This document shows positions 39,070 to 50,572 of a stretch of 64,000 nucleotides of DNA, piece by piece (position 1 is the stretch's first letter; the number at the start of each line of letters is the position of its first letter). The notes under the pieces were generated by a model that saw only the letters and a list, made by a program, of their open reading frames with translations, was not told the DNA's origin and did not search any database. The DNA is from Seriola aureovittata (lineage: Eukaryota; Chordata; Actinopteri; Carangiformes; Carangidae). The translations under genes were made by a program, and so were the position numbers. The DNA lies in contig NC_079368.1 in assembly GCF_021018895.1 (NCBI RefSeq), forward strand, positions 11,766,001 through 11,830,000, written 5' to 3'.

Positions 39070-40599
39070 GTGGGTGAACTTTCCTTTTTCATCTCTGCCT
39101 CAACTTTTCTGTCCTTTTGACAACACATGTGTCAGCTCCAGACATGGGCAAGGGTTAGGGCTCCTTTTATCATCTGCTGTCTGTCTGTTGTCTTTCTTTT
39201 TCCTCCTCTCAGGCGCTGGCTCTTCACTGTTGTATTTTTCGTTTAGGGTTAACTGACTATCCATTGTTTTAGCCACACAGACATCTAATCTAATTGTTTC
39301 AAAGTCGTTTCTGTGTTTTCCTATTAATAGCTTCCTAGTCTAATTCAATTTCCACATACATAGCTGGAGCTGTGTAATATGATAACAAGGTTAAGTGAGT
39401 TTAGTGCCCAGCATATAACTAGGTTGATTGACTCCATACACATACACTCGCACACAATTACAGTAAGCTGTTGTTTCCCAGCTATGCTAGTAATTGGAAC
39501 AGAGTGTAAACCAACAGTTAACCAGCCCCATGCGGTTTTGCTTCTACATTAACCGTGAGATCAGATTAACTCTGTGGCTGAAGAGTACAGATGCTTCGTT
39601 AAGTAAAATATACTTGCGTAGATGTGTGTGTGCGTGTATGGAATGTAACGTGCTGTGCTGCTCAGGACAAAGTGCAGTTTAAACTGCAATTAAGCGGCAG
39701 CTTGTGAAAGTCGTTGTGTTATCCAGCACCGGTGGCGTCCGCTGTGGCTGTTAAGCCCTGCTGTGGCGAGTTCGATACACACACACATGAACGCACAGAT
39801 ACACACACATGCAGGCTGAGGCTGAACGACCCGGGGCCACAGCAGACCAATCCCCTGCCACATCAGTGCTGACACACTTCCTCTTTGATCGCTTGTTGCC
39901 TGCAACTTCTTTCATCTTTACAGGGTCATAATCCCTGCTCCCCTACACACCCCTGCCAGCCCCCCGTGTTCTCCCCCTTTCGGCCCCCATGCAGTTTTAC
40001 AGTCTCATAGTTTACTGGGGCCTGCTGCAGCAGTAGGCACAGGGCAGGTAGCCATTTGCTTAAATGAGCCCAAGCTGTCCCCTCTGGTAAAGTGCAGCCA
40101 CCTTACACACCTGGAGCCTGGAGGAGCGGAGTGGTGAAGGGGGCCCAGGCCCGGCAGGTACGAGGCCTTTACAAGGCCCCTAATGAGTGCCTGCTGGCTA
40201 GGGAAGGTCGGGGCAGACATGCTGCTCTGGTCTGGTGCCCGTACTGCTGGAGTTGTGCCTACTGTATAAGTAAGACTGTAAGTGCTACTGTAACAGTTAT
40301 TGCTGCAGCTGGTGGAATGGTAATTGTTGCCAGGTTTTACTGAGTTTGAAAGTTTTCTGAGTAATGTGGGTGAAAGACCAGGGGAGAGGGGTAAGAATAG
40401 ATAATGGTCGGAAAGACGAAGATGGAAATGGAGAAATGAGGGGAGGAATGAGGAGTGCCGAAAGTGCAAGTAGAGGGTAGTCTTATTTGTATCAATAAAA
40501 TAAGGTAATTGAAATTTAGAATCACTGCTCAGTCAGCTGATAAAGAACTAAGACCACTTCTCCATTGAATCCAAAGGTTAGTTTTCTACGAAGAAACCC

Positions 40600-40890
40600 T
40601 GCTCTGCGGTCGTTGGCTAAAAACAGACCAGAGCGTTCTGCTCTGTGGTGCGTCCTGCCGCTGCCTCCGGTGGTGGGTTCACCTCATTGCCTGCCCTCGC
40701 CTTACTGGGTCAAAGTCGTCTGTGGGGATTAAGCCCTTGAGGCTCTCGGATGATGCAGAGAGGTGCTGGGGTCCAAATGGAGCGTCCCCTCACGGGCACG
40801 TGTCCATGGCACCCATTGGCATTGGTGCAGGGGCCTACTATGCCTGACACCCAGGATGACTAATGAAGTGCTATTTCAGGGCCCCGGTGT
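40600..40890. other. High-complexity intronic block, possible conserved element
   Basis: GC-balanced unique sequence with no splice-bounded open frame, in a region otherwise rich in simple repeats. A similar block lies at about 40000-40300. Regulatory function is a guess from texture. Confidence 0.2.
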
Positions 40891-41559
40891 GACCTAACAC
40901 ACATACATAATCACACACACACATGCTCTCCCAGCAATAGTACATGTGATGTGGGCTGGGGGTGTTTCAGGGTACTGTTCCGCATCATTTGGAGGGGATT
41001 CAGTGCAGCCAGAACTGATGAGGTTCTAATGACTTTATATGCAAAGGGCAACCACACTGGGCCACAGACCATCATTACGTACTGTGTATAGCGGTACAGC
41101 AACACAGCAACTGTGTAACAGCTTTTGGACTCAGTTTTCTCATCTTTCATTTGTCTTTAGAGTTCAAGTACATAAACAAAACTTTGCATTTAGCAGCAAC
41201 AACACTCATTTCTCATCAGTCATACAGTTAGTGGAAGGTACTTTACTAGAAACCAAGCTTTTCAAATCACTGACACAAGGCCCCTAACTGCACTTTCAAA
41301 CACCCTTTAAAAACTAAATCCCCAGTGTTGCATGGAAGCTGCAACAGGCAGAGCTACCTTTTTACCATGTGGACAGTTTACTTAAATCATTACGTCCCTC
41401 TGTGAGCATCAATGTTAAGGACTGGCATGGTGTGTAGTGCGTGTGTGCGTGAAAGAGATGCTGTTTCTCTCTGGGTAACAGTTTCTTGTATCTGGTTATA
41501 TTTGACCAGCGTAAGCTATCTTTATGGTCATTATCAGGGAATCCTTCATGTCCTCTTAA

Positions 41560-41900
41560 ACGAGGCCAAGCTGAGCACCTTTATAGTGCTAAGTATTCCC
41601 TACCTGGCGTTTTGGAGGTGTCAGTGCACTAGTATGTTTTACGACACCATTAGCCAAGTGAGCTACGGAGTGCATAAGTAGGGCCAAGGCAATTAGCTTG
41701 CCAAAACGGCCCTTTATGATTGGTGTAAAGGAGCTGGATCAAACCCCAAGTACAAAAATAAGCATGAATTCCAATTTAGCGCCTAATGAACAGCGGGGAG
41801 TAGGGTTAATATTTTTAGACAACATTTATGTTGGGGATGAAACCTCACTGGACGTACAGGGGTCAAAGGCAGGATAGTTAAAGGTTGAAATGTTGCCAGA
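41560..41900. other. High-complexity intronic block, candidate conserved non-coding element
   Basis: Unique sequence rich in homeodomain-type cores (CAATTAG at 41690-41696, and further AATT/ATTA motifs) and TTTATGATTGG near 41712-41722, without repeats or a plausible exon. The composition resembles vertebrate developmental enhancers in introns. Conservation is not verified. Confidence 0.25.
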
Positions 41901-42868
41901 CGCCATCACTCACGTCTAGCAGAGGTCTCTCTCTCCTTTACTTTGTCCTTCCACACTTTTGTGACAAATTTAAACATTTCACTGGAGGTGGCCAATTAGT
42001 CACTATTCAGTATGTGTCATGCCACAACAGCTAATAGGCAAAACTTTCCTTACTTTGTAATTTTTTTTTTCTTTTTTGCTCACTGGCTTATGTCACCTTG
42101 ACATGCCTTTTCTTTCCCAACAATAGACATAAGTGCTGAATCCTCCAATGTGCAGATGTCTGAACTGTACACAATAGTGTTTCCCTGGAAACATTTAATA
42201 ACCCTTATGCTCCGTTAGGCATCACATGAGATGAAACCTGCTGAGTTCTGTGCTCTGTGGAAAGGACCGGAAAAAACAGAATAACATAGTATCATTAAAA
42301 TGTAGCTCCCGTGCTTTATATTGACTTCATTTATTTACTTTCCTGTTTGCCTTTTTTGACTCACTGTCACCCACCTTGGTTTCGCCTTGTCTGTCTGCCC
42401 ACACCGGCATCATCAAAACACTGTCAAAGGTTCAATGCGAGAGGGAGAGGGAGAGGGAGAGAGAGAGAGACACTGAGAGAGAGGAGCAGGTCCCGGGATG
42501 CTTTGTGGGTAACACCGTTAAACGAAGCACGATGCATGGTACACGGCGCCCCTTCAGCAGAGCACACTTCAAAGCCTGTTTTGCACTTGTACTGTCAACA
42601 TTTGGGATAGGAGAGGAGAGGAGCGAGGGTGGAGCAGCCTTTGAGCAGCGCTGGGTCTTTACCCACTGCCTCTTCTGTTGATGTTCCCTTTAAGCTCCCC
42701 GCTCGTGTACCAAATTGCTTATGTGCTCGCCGCATTACCTCACTTTTTACTTTCACCCAATTTCAGTTTCTTTTATTTCGCTAACGTCCCACTTTTTCCT
42801 CGCCTCCTCGCCTTTTCCTCTGTTTTTAACTTTAACTAGCTCTTGTTGTCTGCATTAGGTTGGTACCT

Positions 42869-42919
42869 GTGTGTGTGTCTGTGTGTGTGTGTCTGTGTGT
42901 GTGTGTGTGTGTGTGTGTT
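42869..42919. repeat. (GT)n microsatellite, interrupted by CT
   Basis: GT array with two TCTG interruptions in mctp1 intron 8. Confidence 0.9.
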
Positions 42920-44340
42920 GTTAGGTGAGGTGAGTGGGGAGCCAAGGGTATAGCATCAGGCAGGCCTGTCACCTGTAAGGTGCAACTGAACCTATGACGC
43001 ATGAGCCCCATTTCTCCTGGCTGGCAGCTCTTCACAGAGAAACTCCTGTTTGATTGAGATATTGTTTTTTCCCCGCACCCTTTCTTTTTGTCGATCCCCT
43101 TCGCTGCTCTTCATGAGAAACAAAACCCTATTTTCTACTGACATGCAAACTTTTCTTTGTGTGTCTGCACTGACAAAGAGTTTTGTTTGGACAGGAATGT
43201 CAATGCTCAGAATTAAATGCCATATTCCTTTTTGCTGCTGTAGGCGTTTGGCTGTATAATGGGACCACTAACAGCCAATGATCCCGTACGATATCTGTCC
43301 TACTTTTGGATCCATGGTAGCTTGTTTGAAGTTTGCAGCAAACAATGATTGAGAATTCATACGGAGAAACATTTTTGATAAAGGTGGATTTTTTTTTGTG
43401 AATTTGCGTGCAATTATTTAATATTAACAGATATGTGTCCCTGTTACTGCGCTACATGCAGATGTGCTGTTACTCCTTTACTCATGAGTGGATTAAATCA
43501 TTCAACCATTCACTCACATGTTCATCCATGAATGCACCACTGTCATTGATCGCAGTCAATGCGGGCACTCTGCCAGGACTGTCATGGTCCCTTAACCCGA
43601 CTACCACTGCACACGCACACACATTCACACACACAGATGGGGCCATATAAACCCCTTTCTGTCCCTTGGGTTTTTGCTCCGTTGTCTGCTTTAGTTGGAA
43701 GGGCTATAAAAGGATCCACACCCACATGAGAACAGTATCTGTCATCACCCGAATGTCCACTGATCTCCCTCTGTCTCACCCAGTCTCTTGTTCTCTCTCA
43801 TTGTTTTCCCTCCAGTTTCCTTTGTTGGTTTGTCCCGCTCTCTGCCCTTCCTCCCTTCATCTTTCTGTACATTTCTGTCCCTTCTTTCTCTCGCTTCTCA
43901 TCATTCCTTCCTTCCCTTGTTTTCTCCACCTGGATTGCCTCCTCCTCGTCGCCTCATCTCCAGGTCTCCTTTCTCTCTCACTGTATCCAACAAACCGGTT
44001 GTATTTGTACAGCTGTTTAGCAGGATGTTAGTTTGCCTTGTGGACAGTGAGGAATCAGTGCAGTCTGGCTGCTTAGTGAGGCGTAGAGAGCAACACATGC
44101 TGGCCTAACCACCCTGTAAGCACCTTAACGGGACATTGGTGACCACCACTGTGAAACAGAGGAACAAAAATACCCCACTGCATATGTGTGTACATACAGT
44201 GTGTGGATTTTTATGGGATTTTAATGATACAGTGATGGCAGGGTGTTGTGTTTCTGCGTGATGAGGGAGGTGCAGGGATGTATGTGTGTACATTCTTTTT
44301 GTCGGTATTCATATATGTAAGTGTGTGTCTTCATTTTTGA

Positions 44341-44342
<2 letters not shown>

Positions 44343-44383
<41 letters not shown>
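44343..44383. repeat. (CA)n microsatellite
   Basis: Pure CA array of about 41 bp in mctp1 intron 8. Confidence 0.95.
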
Positions 44384-44384
<1 letters not shown>

Positions 44385-45069
44385 CCACACACATCTCTTT
44401 GCATTTCGGATTTGTACATTGCAGGCAGAGGATATTGGAAGGCGTCACTGAAGCGACAGTGGGAACCAGTAGAAGATGGATGATAAAGGCTCGTTCCCAG
44501 CCAGCACTGAGAGACGCTGCTGTTCCCGTCCACGGCAGACAGACCCACCATGAGACAGAACACAGAAACCATATTGACGTCAGTTTGTTGTCTGCCTGGA
44601 GAATCAGAGAGGGTGTCAGTCAGTCAGACAGGAAGAGTAGCCTACAGTACATCAGCCTAGGAGGGATCCCACAGACAATACTGGCTCTTTGGTGCTGTGA
44701 CTGTTAAGTCTTTTTTTTTTCTTTTTTTTTTATTCTATTAGTATTCTGATTCAGTGGCTAGTGCTTGTCAGTGTCGTGAATCTGTCTAGGCTAGCGACTG
44801 TATTTGTGCTGAAAGCGAGAGACTGCCAGAGTGACAGTCTCTGGTTGTTGACGCTCAGCCACTGTGATGCTGTTGCGTCTGAGTGTCCCTCACTTAAGAG
44901 CAGTTTCTTTCTAAACTCTGCTCACCATCTTTGCAAAGCATCACGTCAAGTGAGAATCAGTTCCCTTAGGGAGAAATAGGTGACAGTCCCTCAGTGATAA
45001 TGCTGAACCTATTCTGAAGTGATTGCAGTGTGCCACTAAAATGTCTGTATTAGGGAATAGCGGTGACAT

Positions 45070-45190
45070 TTTTGGGGAAGTCACTCATTCGCTTTCTTGC
45101 TGTGAGATAGATGAGAAGATATGAATATGAAAATATGAAGCTACAGTTCGTAGCTGGTTGGCTTAGCTTAACATAAAGACTGGCTTAATT
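45070..45190 (+). mobile_element. Degenerate copy of a common teleost interspersed repeat
   Basis: The order of motifs ATTCGCTTTCTTGC, AGATGAGAAGAT, AATATGAAGCTACAG, GGCTTAGCTTAACATAAAG and GACTGG matches, from memory, a short non-coding interspersed repeat found in many copies in percomorph fish genomes. The copy here is diverged and truncated, with no coding capacity and no clear target-site duplication. The family name is uncertain. Confidence 0.55.
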
Positions 45191-46016
45191 GGGGCCATAG
45201 AGTATGTAGATATGCATCAAGAAAATCTGATTTTTTTTTCATCTTCTACTTATATAACTGTTAACAAAACATAACATGAAGCTTTAAAGAAAGTAAACTT
45301 CATCCTTGTTATTAGGAGTGTTCAAAAAAAGTGCTGTGTGATGCCTTCAGCTACCTTCAAATGTAGAAATTCACTCTTTTCCTCCAGCTGTCTGTAGCTC
45401 TGAGTTAATGTCTGACAGACAGGAGCCTCATCAGCTCAGATCTTCTCTAGGGTCCACTCATTAAGAAGGGAAGCTCCACACAGACAGACTGCTGTACTTC
45501 AGCCAGTTTGAGTGGACAGAAAAAGATGTAGAGGAAATTGTACATTATCATTCTTTTCTATTTTTTTGTACCATGAATGATGGAAACGATGAAAATATCT
45601 CACGTGTCTGTTTGTTAACTTCTCTGACAAGTAGATCACATGTATGTACATTTTCTAATAGACAAGGGTTTTTGCCAGTGAATTAAGTCTATTTGCTCAA
45701 CTTTAATAATTGGCTCTTTATTCAACAGCACAGAAACTGAGGGTTAATGATTTTGTGCCTAATAACACAGCACAGCATGTATCAAGCTACACCTGATCAG
45801 TAATGTATTGATACTGTAGTTAGTATAACTAGCAGCTAAGCACAGACTTTGGTTTTCAAAGGTTACAGTTCATTTTCTTTTTCTTTTTTTTTACCTTCTG
45901 TCTCCCGCCCATCTCTCTGCCCTTTCTCTCCTCACCGTCTTGCCATGCTGAGATGACTCTGTTGTCTCTCCAAGCTTTCCCATGAGCCCTTGCCCTGTTC
46001 TCTGTTTGTTTGTGTG

Positions 46017-46228
46017 ATCCCTTCCCTTAGGCCACTGTTCCACATCTGTGGAAGTAAGTGCGTACGTGTATATTTGTGTGCGAGCATGAGTGTATTTGGA
46101 GCTTTGAACAGTGTACATGGATTGTGTGTGTGCATGTGAATGTCTTCATGAGCATCTGCGTGTGTGTGTGTGTGTGTGTGTGTGTTGTAATCAGTGTGTA
46201 ATCCCTTCCCCTAGGCCACTGTTCCACA
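46017..46228 (+). repeat. 28-bp near-identical direct repeat pair
   Basis: ATCCCTTCCC(T/C)TAGGCCACTG followed by TTCCACA occurs at 46017-46044 and 46201-46228 with one difference, 184 bp apart, just upstream of the last mctp1 exon. Both copies resemble a splice acceptor (pyrimidines then TAG), and copy one is followed by a GAA|GTAAGT donor. Confidence 0.85.
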
Positions 46229-46379
46229 CAGCTGGACTCAGAGAGCCTCTGGAGGCTTTCTGTGCTATTCAAGCATCCTTTGCTCTTTCCACCTGACCGG
46301 GTGGTGTGTGTTTGTGCGTGTGTGCGTGCGGCTGTGCGTGTGCGCGTGCTTCCGTGTGTGTTTCTGTGTGTTTTAACAG

Positions 46380-46451
46380 GTGCAGTACCGAGAGCTGAAA
46401 CTGGATCCCAATCCCAGTCCAAATAAAAGGAAGAAAAACAACCCCGGGTAG
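46380..46451 (+). CDS. mctp1: mctp1 terminal coding exon I: C-terminal tail and stop
   Basis: Twenty-four codons including TAG at 46449-46451, after the acceptor TTTTAACAG. The peptide starts VQYRELKLDPNPSPNKRKKN and ends NPG. It aligns with the known MCTP1 C-terminus (VQYxELKxDP...KRKKNN.G). The basic KRKK cluster is not a strict C-terminal KKxx ER-retrieval signal because four residues follow it. Confidence 0.96.
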   Translation: MQYRELKLDPNPSPNKRKKNNPG

Positions 46452-47759
46452 ATGACTGTGTCCGCCCACCAACTCCTCTCTTCTCCACTTTTCTTCACTC
46501 TGTCTATTACTGGACACTGAGGAGCGGAGGTAGACGGCTCTGGACCAGCTCAGCTCAACTGTCCTTCCCTTTTGTCTTTCCTATTTTCTTCTCTTAACCC
46601 TTTTTTTCTGTCTATAATTACTCATGATGTACAGTACAGTTTCCTGATGTGTAATTTTGTATAAAACAAGACATGAAATCCCATGAATTATTATCACCAT
46701 TATGCTTTTGATTGATTTTAAAGGCGAGTGGGAATGATGGCTGGGATGACCTTTTTATCAGCCGTGTGAGCCACTCTCCTGGTTTCTTCCCTCCATCACC
46801 CTGACAGCTTGGTGGACTCTGTCCATTCGCTCGCCACAAGTGTCACACAATGAGTACAATGAGTTTGAACATTTATACTCACTGTCCCAAAAAGACATAA
46901 TCAGTGCATCCATGTTTATCAAAATACAAGCCTTATACTAACATTCTGCGTTATCAATCTACAAAGGACTTTTAAGTGTTTTTTTTCTCATATTGAACTT
47001 ATTAAATGAGTTTGGTAATATGTTTATATTTTCTAATTGTTTTTGTACTGAAGTATCTTTTGTTTTCTTCCCCTCTTGGATGTGGTAATGATGTTATGTT
47101 CACTGGCAGTAATTTGGATTGCCTGCACTTAACTCAGCCAGCCAAGTTGATTAGCAATTACAGTGGTAGCCTCCAGATATGTCCTTCTACACAAACACAA
47201 AACTGGACCAACAAGCTGAAGGCTTGTGGTGGTATCTGTCTGTGCTTTCAAACAATGCCCAAATTAGCTTTTCTAAAGACAAAAAAATCAAACCACAGTG
47301 GACAGTGATATTATTTTAAAGTACAGTGAGTCTGTATTTCTTAAAATAGATAGTGATTACATAATCATCACTAAATATTACCCTGAGGAAAAAAGAACAA
47401 CACGGTTAAGAATTAGACAGTTAGTGTTATGCCCTAAATATTTATCACTATTAAATGCCCAGATAACTTAGCCTCCTTTAAAACATGTCAAAACCTCTAT
47501 CTATCTATCAGTCAGTCAGTCAGACAGTCAGTGATCCACATTCTCTGTCTGTCAGGAGGCGCAGCAGACTGGGCCTTCTGCTGTCGTGGTGTTAATATAG
47601 ATGTCACCCAGTCTATGCAGAGTGTCGCCAGGCAGGCAGGCCTTTAGGCAGCCACAGCCCTAATCTTGTTTGAAAGGCTGGTCTCCTTTCCTCTCATCTC
47701 CCTGTGTGTTTGCCTCGGCGGCCACACACGAGAGCATTCACGCATGCATAAGCATGCAG

Positions 47760-47764
<5 letters not shown>

Positions 47765-47805
<41 letters not shown>
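47765..47805. repeat. (CA)n microsatellite in predicted 3' UTR
   Basis: Pure CA array of about 41 bp. If the 3' UTR is as long as predicted, this array is transcribed in mature mctp1 mRNA. Confidence 0.95.
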
Positions 47806-47810
<5 letters not shown>

Positions 47811-49183
47811 AAAAAACACCCTCTCACGTGAATACACTGCTCACGTACAGATACTGCACCTACTTGCTCACAGATGAAAACATAACATCCCATTTTGAGC
47901 AGGCACATTTTCTCAGGCACACACACACGCACTCACACAAACATGCTCTCTGTGATGCTGTGCCCCAGGCTGGCCGCCCTCTCCATCTGCCCCACCTCCT
48001 GTGCCCACAGCTCAACTTTGATCTGTCTTTCCAGAGACAGAGGCTTGTATATGTGAACTGTGCAAGAGTGTTTGCGTATACATGTTTATGCAATCAAAGA
48101 CATGTTGCTTTTCTCAGCGTTGGTGTGTGTTACAATTGTATCTCGCCTCCAGCTGTAGACTGATGTGTAGATTCAGTTGGTTGGTGTGTGAATGAGTGAG
48201 TGAGTGAGTGTGTGTGTGTGTGTGTGTGTGCGCAGCAGAAGTGCCAGCTGTTATTTGGTGTGCTGGTGTAGAAGGCCGTCAGCTAGATGAGCAGCAAGTC
48301 GCTGTGTGACAAGACAAGGCTCTGAGGGGACTTAGGCCTGAGATGTCAGGGATGGAGGGATGTGTGTGTGTGTATGTGTTTTTTTTTTATGCTATTTCAT
48401 ATCCTTCCTCCCATCATGCCGCTCTCCGTTTGCTCTCTCTGCGGTTCCCTCATTCGTCAGTGAGCGGGGTTGCGACCCTGTCTGAAGGGACGGTCTCCTG
48501 GGCTTCTGGTTGAGCATCTGTTGAAAGATCACAGCTCAGGCTACATTTGAGGAGGTCTCCTCTCATCCTACTGATCCCTGCTGCCGCCACCCTCCCCAAA
48601 ACCCCCACCCTACATCTTTTTGTTCCCTTTTACCCCCCCCCCTTGTCTGTCTGTTTGTCTGTCTCTCTGTCTATCTTTATCACTCTAAACCCCCTTAGCA
48701 GCAACTAGAGCTCTCCTCTGCCATTTTGTCATCCTCTCGCCTTGCCTGTCTGTCTGCTTGCCATCACCTCCTTGCTCTCCTGCTCGCTGCCTCCCTCTTT
48801 ACCCATCCATCTCCATGCTTAAATATCAACAGGCTCGGATCTGTCACTCCAGAGGGCCATTGATTTTGTTTTGTTGTTTTGAGGAATCCACTTGAAAGAC
48901 AATAACAGACTGTCCCCGAAGAGCAGCGTCGCAGACTGATTATAGCCTCCTCAACAAACACACTCTGTGGCTCGTGAAGGATGGCTTTTTATAATGCCTG
49001 AAGGGACTGTTTGAATACCTGATATGTATGTGTCTACTACTGTATGTAGTTATTTTACAGCAAATTGTGGTGACTATTGTGTGGTATTGCATCCAAATGC
49101 TGTCTTTTTTGTTGTCATTTATTTGGTTTTGGTTCTGTTTGCAAGCAAACCAAAGTGTTTTTATTTTGTATGTTGAAGAGAAA

Positions 49184-49189
49184 AATAAA
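49184..49189 (+). promoter_or_regulatory. mctp1: Poly(A) signal AATAAA, possible proximal site of mctp1
   Basis: Canonical AATAAA in an AT-rich context, about 2.7 kb after the stop codon. It probably gives an alternative shorter 3' UTR. Confidence 0.5.
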
Positions 49190-49593
49190 TTATATAAAGG
49201 AATGTATCAGACTGACAGCTGTAAAGGGAAAAAAAAGCACTTTTATTTGCACCGGGTTGAAATGAGACTTTATTTTTTAAATGATACTGTACATAGCTAA
49301 CTACTTATTAATTTATGGTTGTATTTTATACAGTATGCCTGTTGATAGTCTGGTGATGATATTGTTAAGTAGGTGTATGCCTGCCTCATTTTCTAAGATC
49401 TGTCTTTTTCCGCCTGCAATGTTGCCTGCCTGTGACATCATTTTCGTGTGCCCAGTTCTGACCAGTGACAGTTCAGGACAGGAATAATGTTGGAGCTGAG
49501 ACGTGGGTAGGGGTGAAAGAAAATGAGATGTATATTTCTGGTCAAATGCACCTGATGTATGTTGCTTATTTTGAAAGAAAAAAGAAACATGAG

Positions 49594-49599
49594 ATTAAA
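49594..49599 (+). promoter_or_regulatory. mctp1: Poly(A) signal ATTAAA, probable distal site of mctp1
   Basis: ATTAAA followed within 20-30 bases by a TG/CTGCAGTGTCTG-type downstream region. This is the last such signal before the intergenic foldback. Cleavage near 49615-49620 is assumed. Confidence 0.5.
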
Positions 49600-49618
49600 T
49601 ATTTTTTATCATCTTCTG

Positions 49619-50079
49619 CAGTGTCTGCATTATAGCAAAATTTGTTTTCTGTTCGACAAGCTCATTTTTAAGGCAGAAGCAAAGGGAATATAGGAGCGTT
49701 CATCTCAGGCTCAGACACCGACTACACTTATAATTCACGTTCAAATCCCCCTCTCCTCACCTCTGTTGCTCCATCGCCCACTTGACCCACCCCAACACGC
49801 AGATCTAATCCCCTCACTTCATCCATGTTCAGCTTCAGGAAGTGGCTCATTTCTCACTGCTGTCTGTGTGTGAGTGGCTGAGACCCCTGGAAACCAGGAT
49901 GACTTGTGTGAGAACTGGTTTTACTTTTCCACTGTGGCCCCCCACATGAAGCGGGGGCCACAGTGGAAAAGTAAAACCAGTTCTCTCCATCTGTCAGAGC
50001 ACCTTTCAGCCTGAAACTGCACTCGCCTTTTCCCCTGACTTACCGGTTATAAAATATTACACATAGTGTGGGAGAGTAA
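49619..50079. other. Intergenic spacer between convergent mctp1 and slf1
   Basis: About 460 bp between the predicted 3' ends. It contains only the 76-bp foldback at 49910-49985 and unique sequence, with no open frame or promoter that I can support. Confidence 0.55.
49910..49985. repeat. Perfect 33-bp inverted repeat with 10-nt loop
   Basis: Arm 49910-49942 is the exact reverse complement of 49953-49985. The loop is CACATGAAGC (49943-49952). The pairing is uninterrupted, starting at GAGAACTGGTTTTAC and ending in a run of five C-G pairs at the loop. RNA from either strand would form one long, fully paired hairpin. There are no flanking target-site duplications or transposon ends. Confidence 0.97.
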
Positions 50080-50572
50080 CAGTCAATTCATTTATGTTTA
50101 TTTTGTTGTAAACAGTTATTAACAAGTGACAAACAACTTTATATTTAAACCTGTAGAAAACAGGTAGTAAGTCTATACAGAAATGTTAGTGTTCCTATAA
50201 AAACATGCAACTGAAAACATTCACCATAAATACTTTATATTATAATATATTTGCAAAGTACAAAACATTTTAAACCAAAACAAGGTAGCAAAAATATAAC
50301 TATAGTTACAATAAACTGAGTATAAAATGGTATCTGAGGAAATGAACATACATCTAACTTCACCTGCTAACCCAAATACCTGAATGAAAGGAACAGAGAA
50401 GGCCACACTATTTTGGATGCATACAGAACCTGTTTGTTGCCAGTGTACATTTTAAGGCCTTGGTGAATTGTACAACCACACAATGAGCAGTTGTATATAA
50501 CTGGCACAGATGCCCTTTTGTTACAGGATGTGCATAAAAGTATCAGTGTCTTGTCCATTGAACCTGAGCCTG
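50080..50572 (-). other. slf1: slf1 3' untranslated region (predicted)
   Basis: AT-rich sequence of about 490 bp between the TGA at 50573-50575 and the AATAAA signal. Frames within it on both strands are short and unrelated to known proteins. Confidence 0.6.
50097..50102 (-). promoter_or_regulatory. slf1: Poly(A) signal AATAAA of slf1
   Basis: TTTATT on the plus strand reads AATAAA on the minus strand, about 470 bp after the slf1 stop codon. Cleavage is expected near 50080. Confidence 0.6.

Larger units (their letters stand above)
39070..46379 (+). other. mctp1: mctp1 intron 8 of window
   Basis: Intron of 7,310 bp. It contains high-complexity blocks at 40000-40300, 40600-40890 and 41560-41900, a purine tract at 42437-42483, a GT array at 42869-42919, (CA)n at 44343-44383, a transposon-like repeat at 45070-45190, and a duplicated 28-bp segment at 46017-46044 and 46201-46228 beside a GT array at 46159-46186. 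Acceptor GTTTTAACAG. Confidence 0.85.
46452..49618 (+). other. mctp1: mctp1 3' untranslated region (predicted)
   Basis: About 3.2 kb from the stop to the last plausible poly(A) site. It contains (CA)n at 47765-47805, a short GAGT/GT array at 48190-48230 and U-rich stretches from about 48960 on that look like ordinary vertebrate 3' UTR. Earlier ends are possible, with ATTAAA at 47001-47006 and AATAAA at 49184-49189. The extent is an inference from signals. Confidence 0.6.

Noticed and set aside
39766..39780. GAGTTCGATAC, resembling a tRNA T-loop
   Set aside because: No A-box at the right distance and no cloverleaf stems around it.
45191..45700. Possible extension of the 45.1-kb interspersed repeat
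   Set aside because: Beyond 45190 I could not follow the family's motif order, so the element is reported only for the part with clear motifs.
47765..47805. Regularly repeated array that might suggest CRISPR
   Set aside because: A dinucleotide microsatellite without spacers, in a vertebrate 3' UTR.
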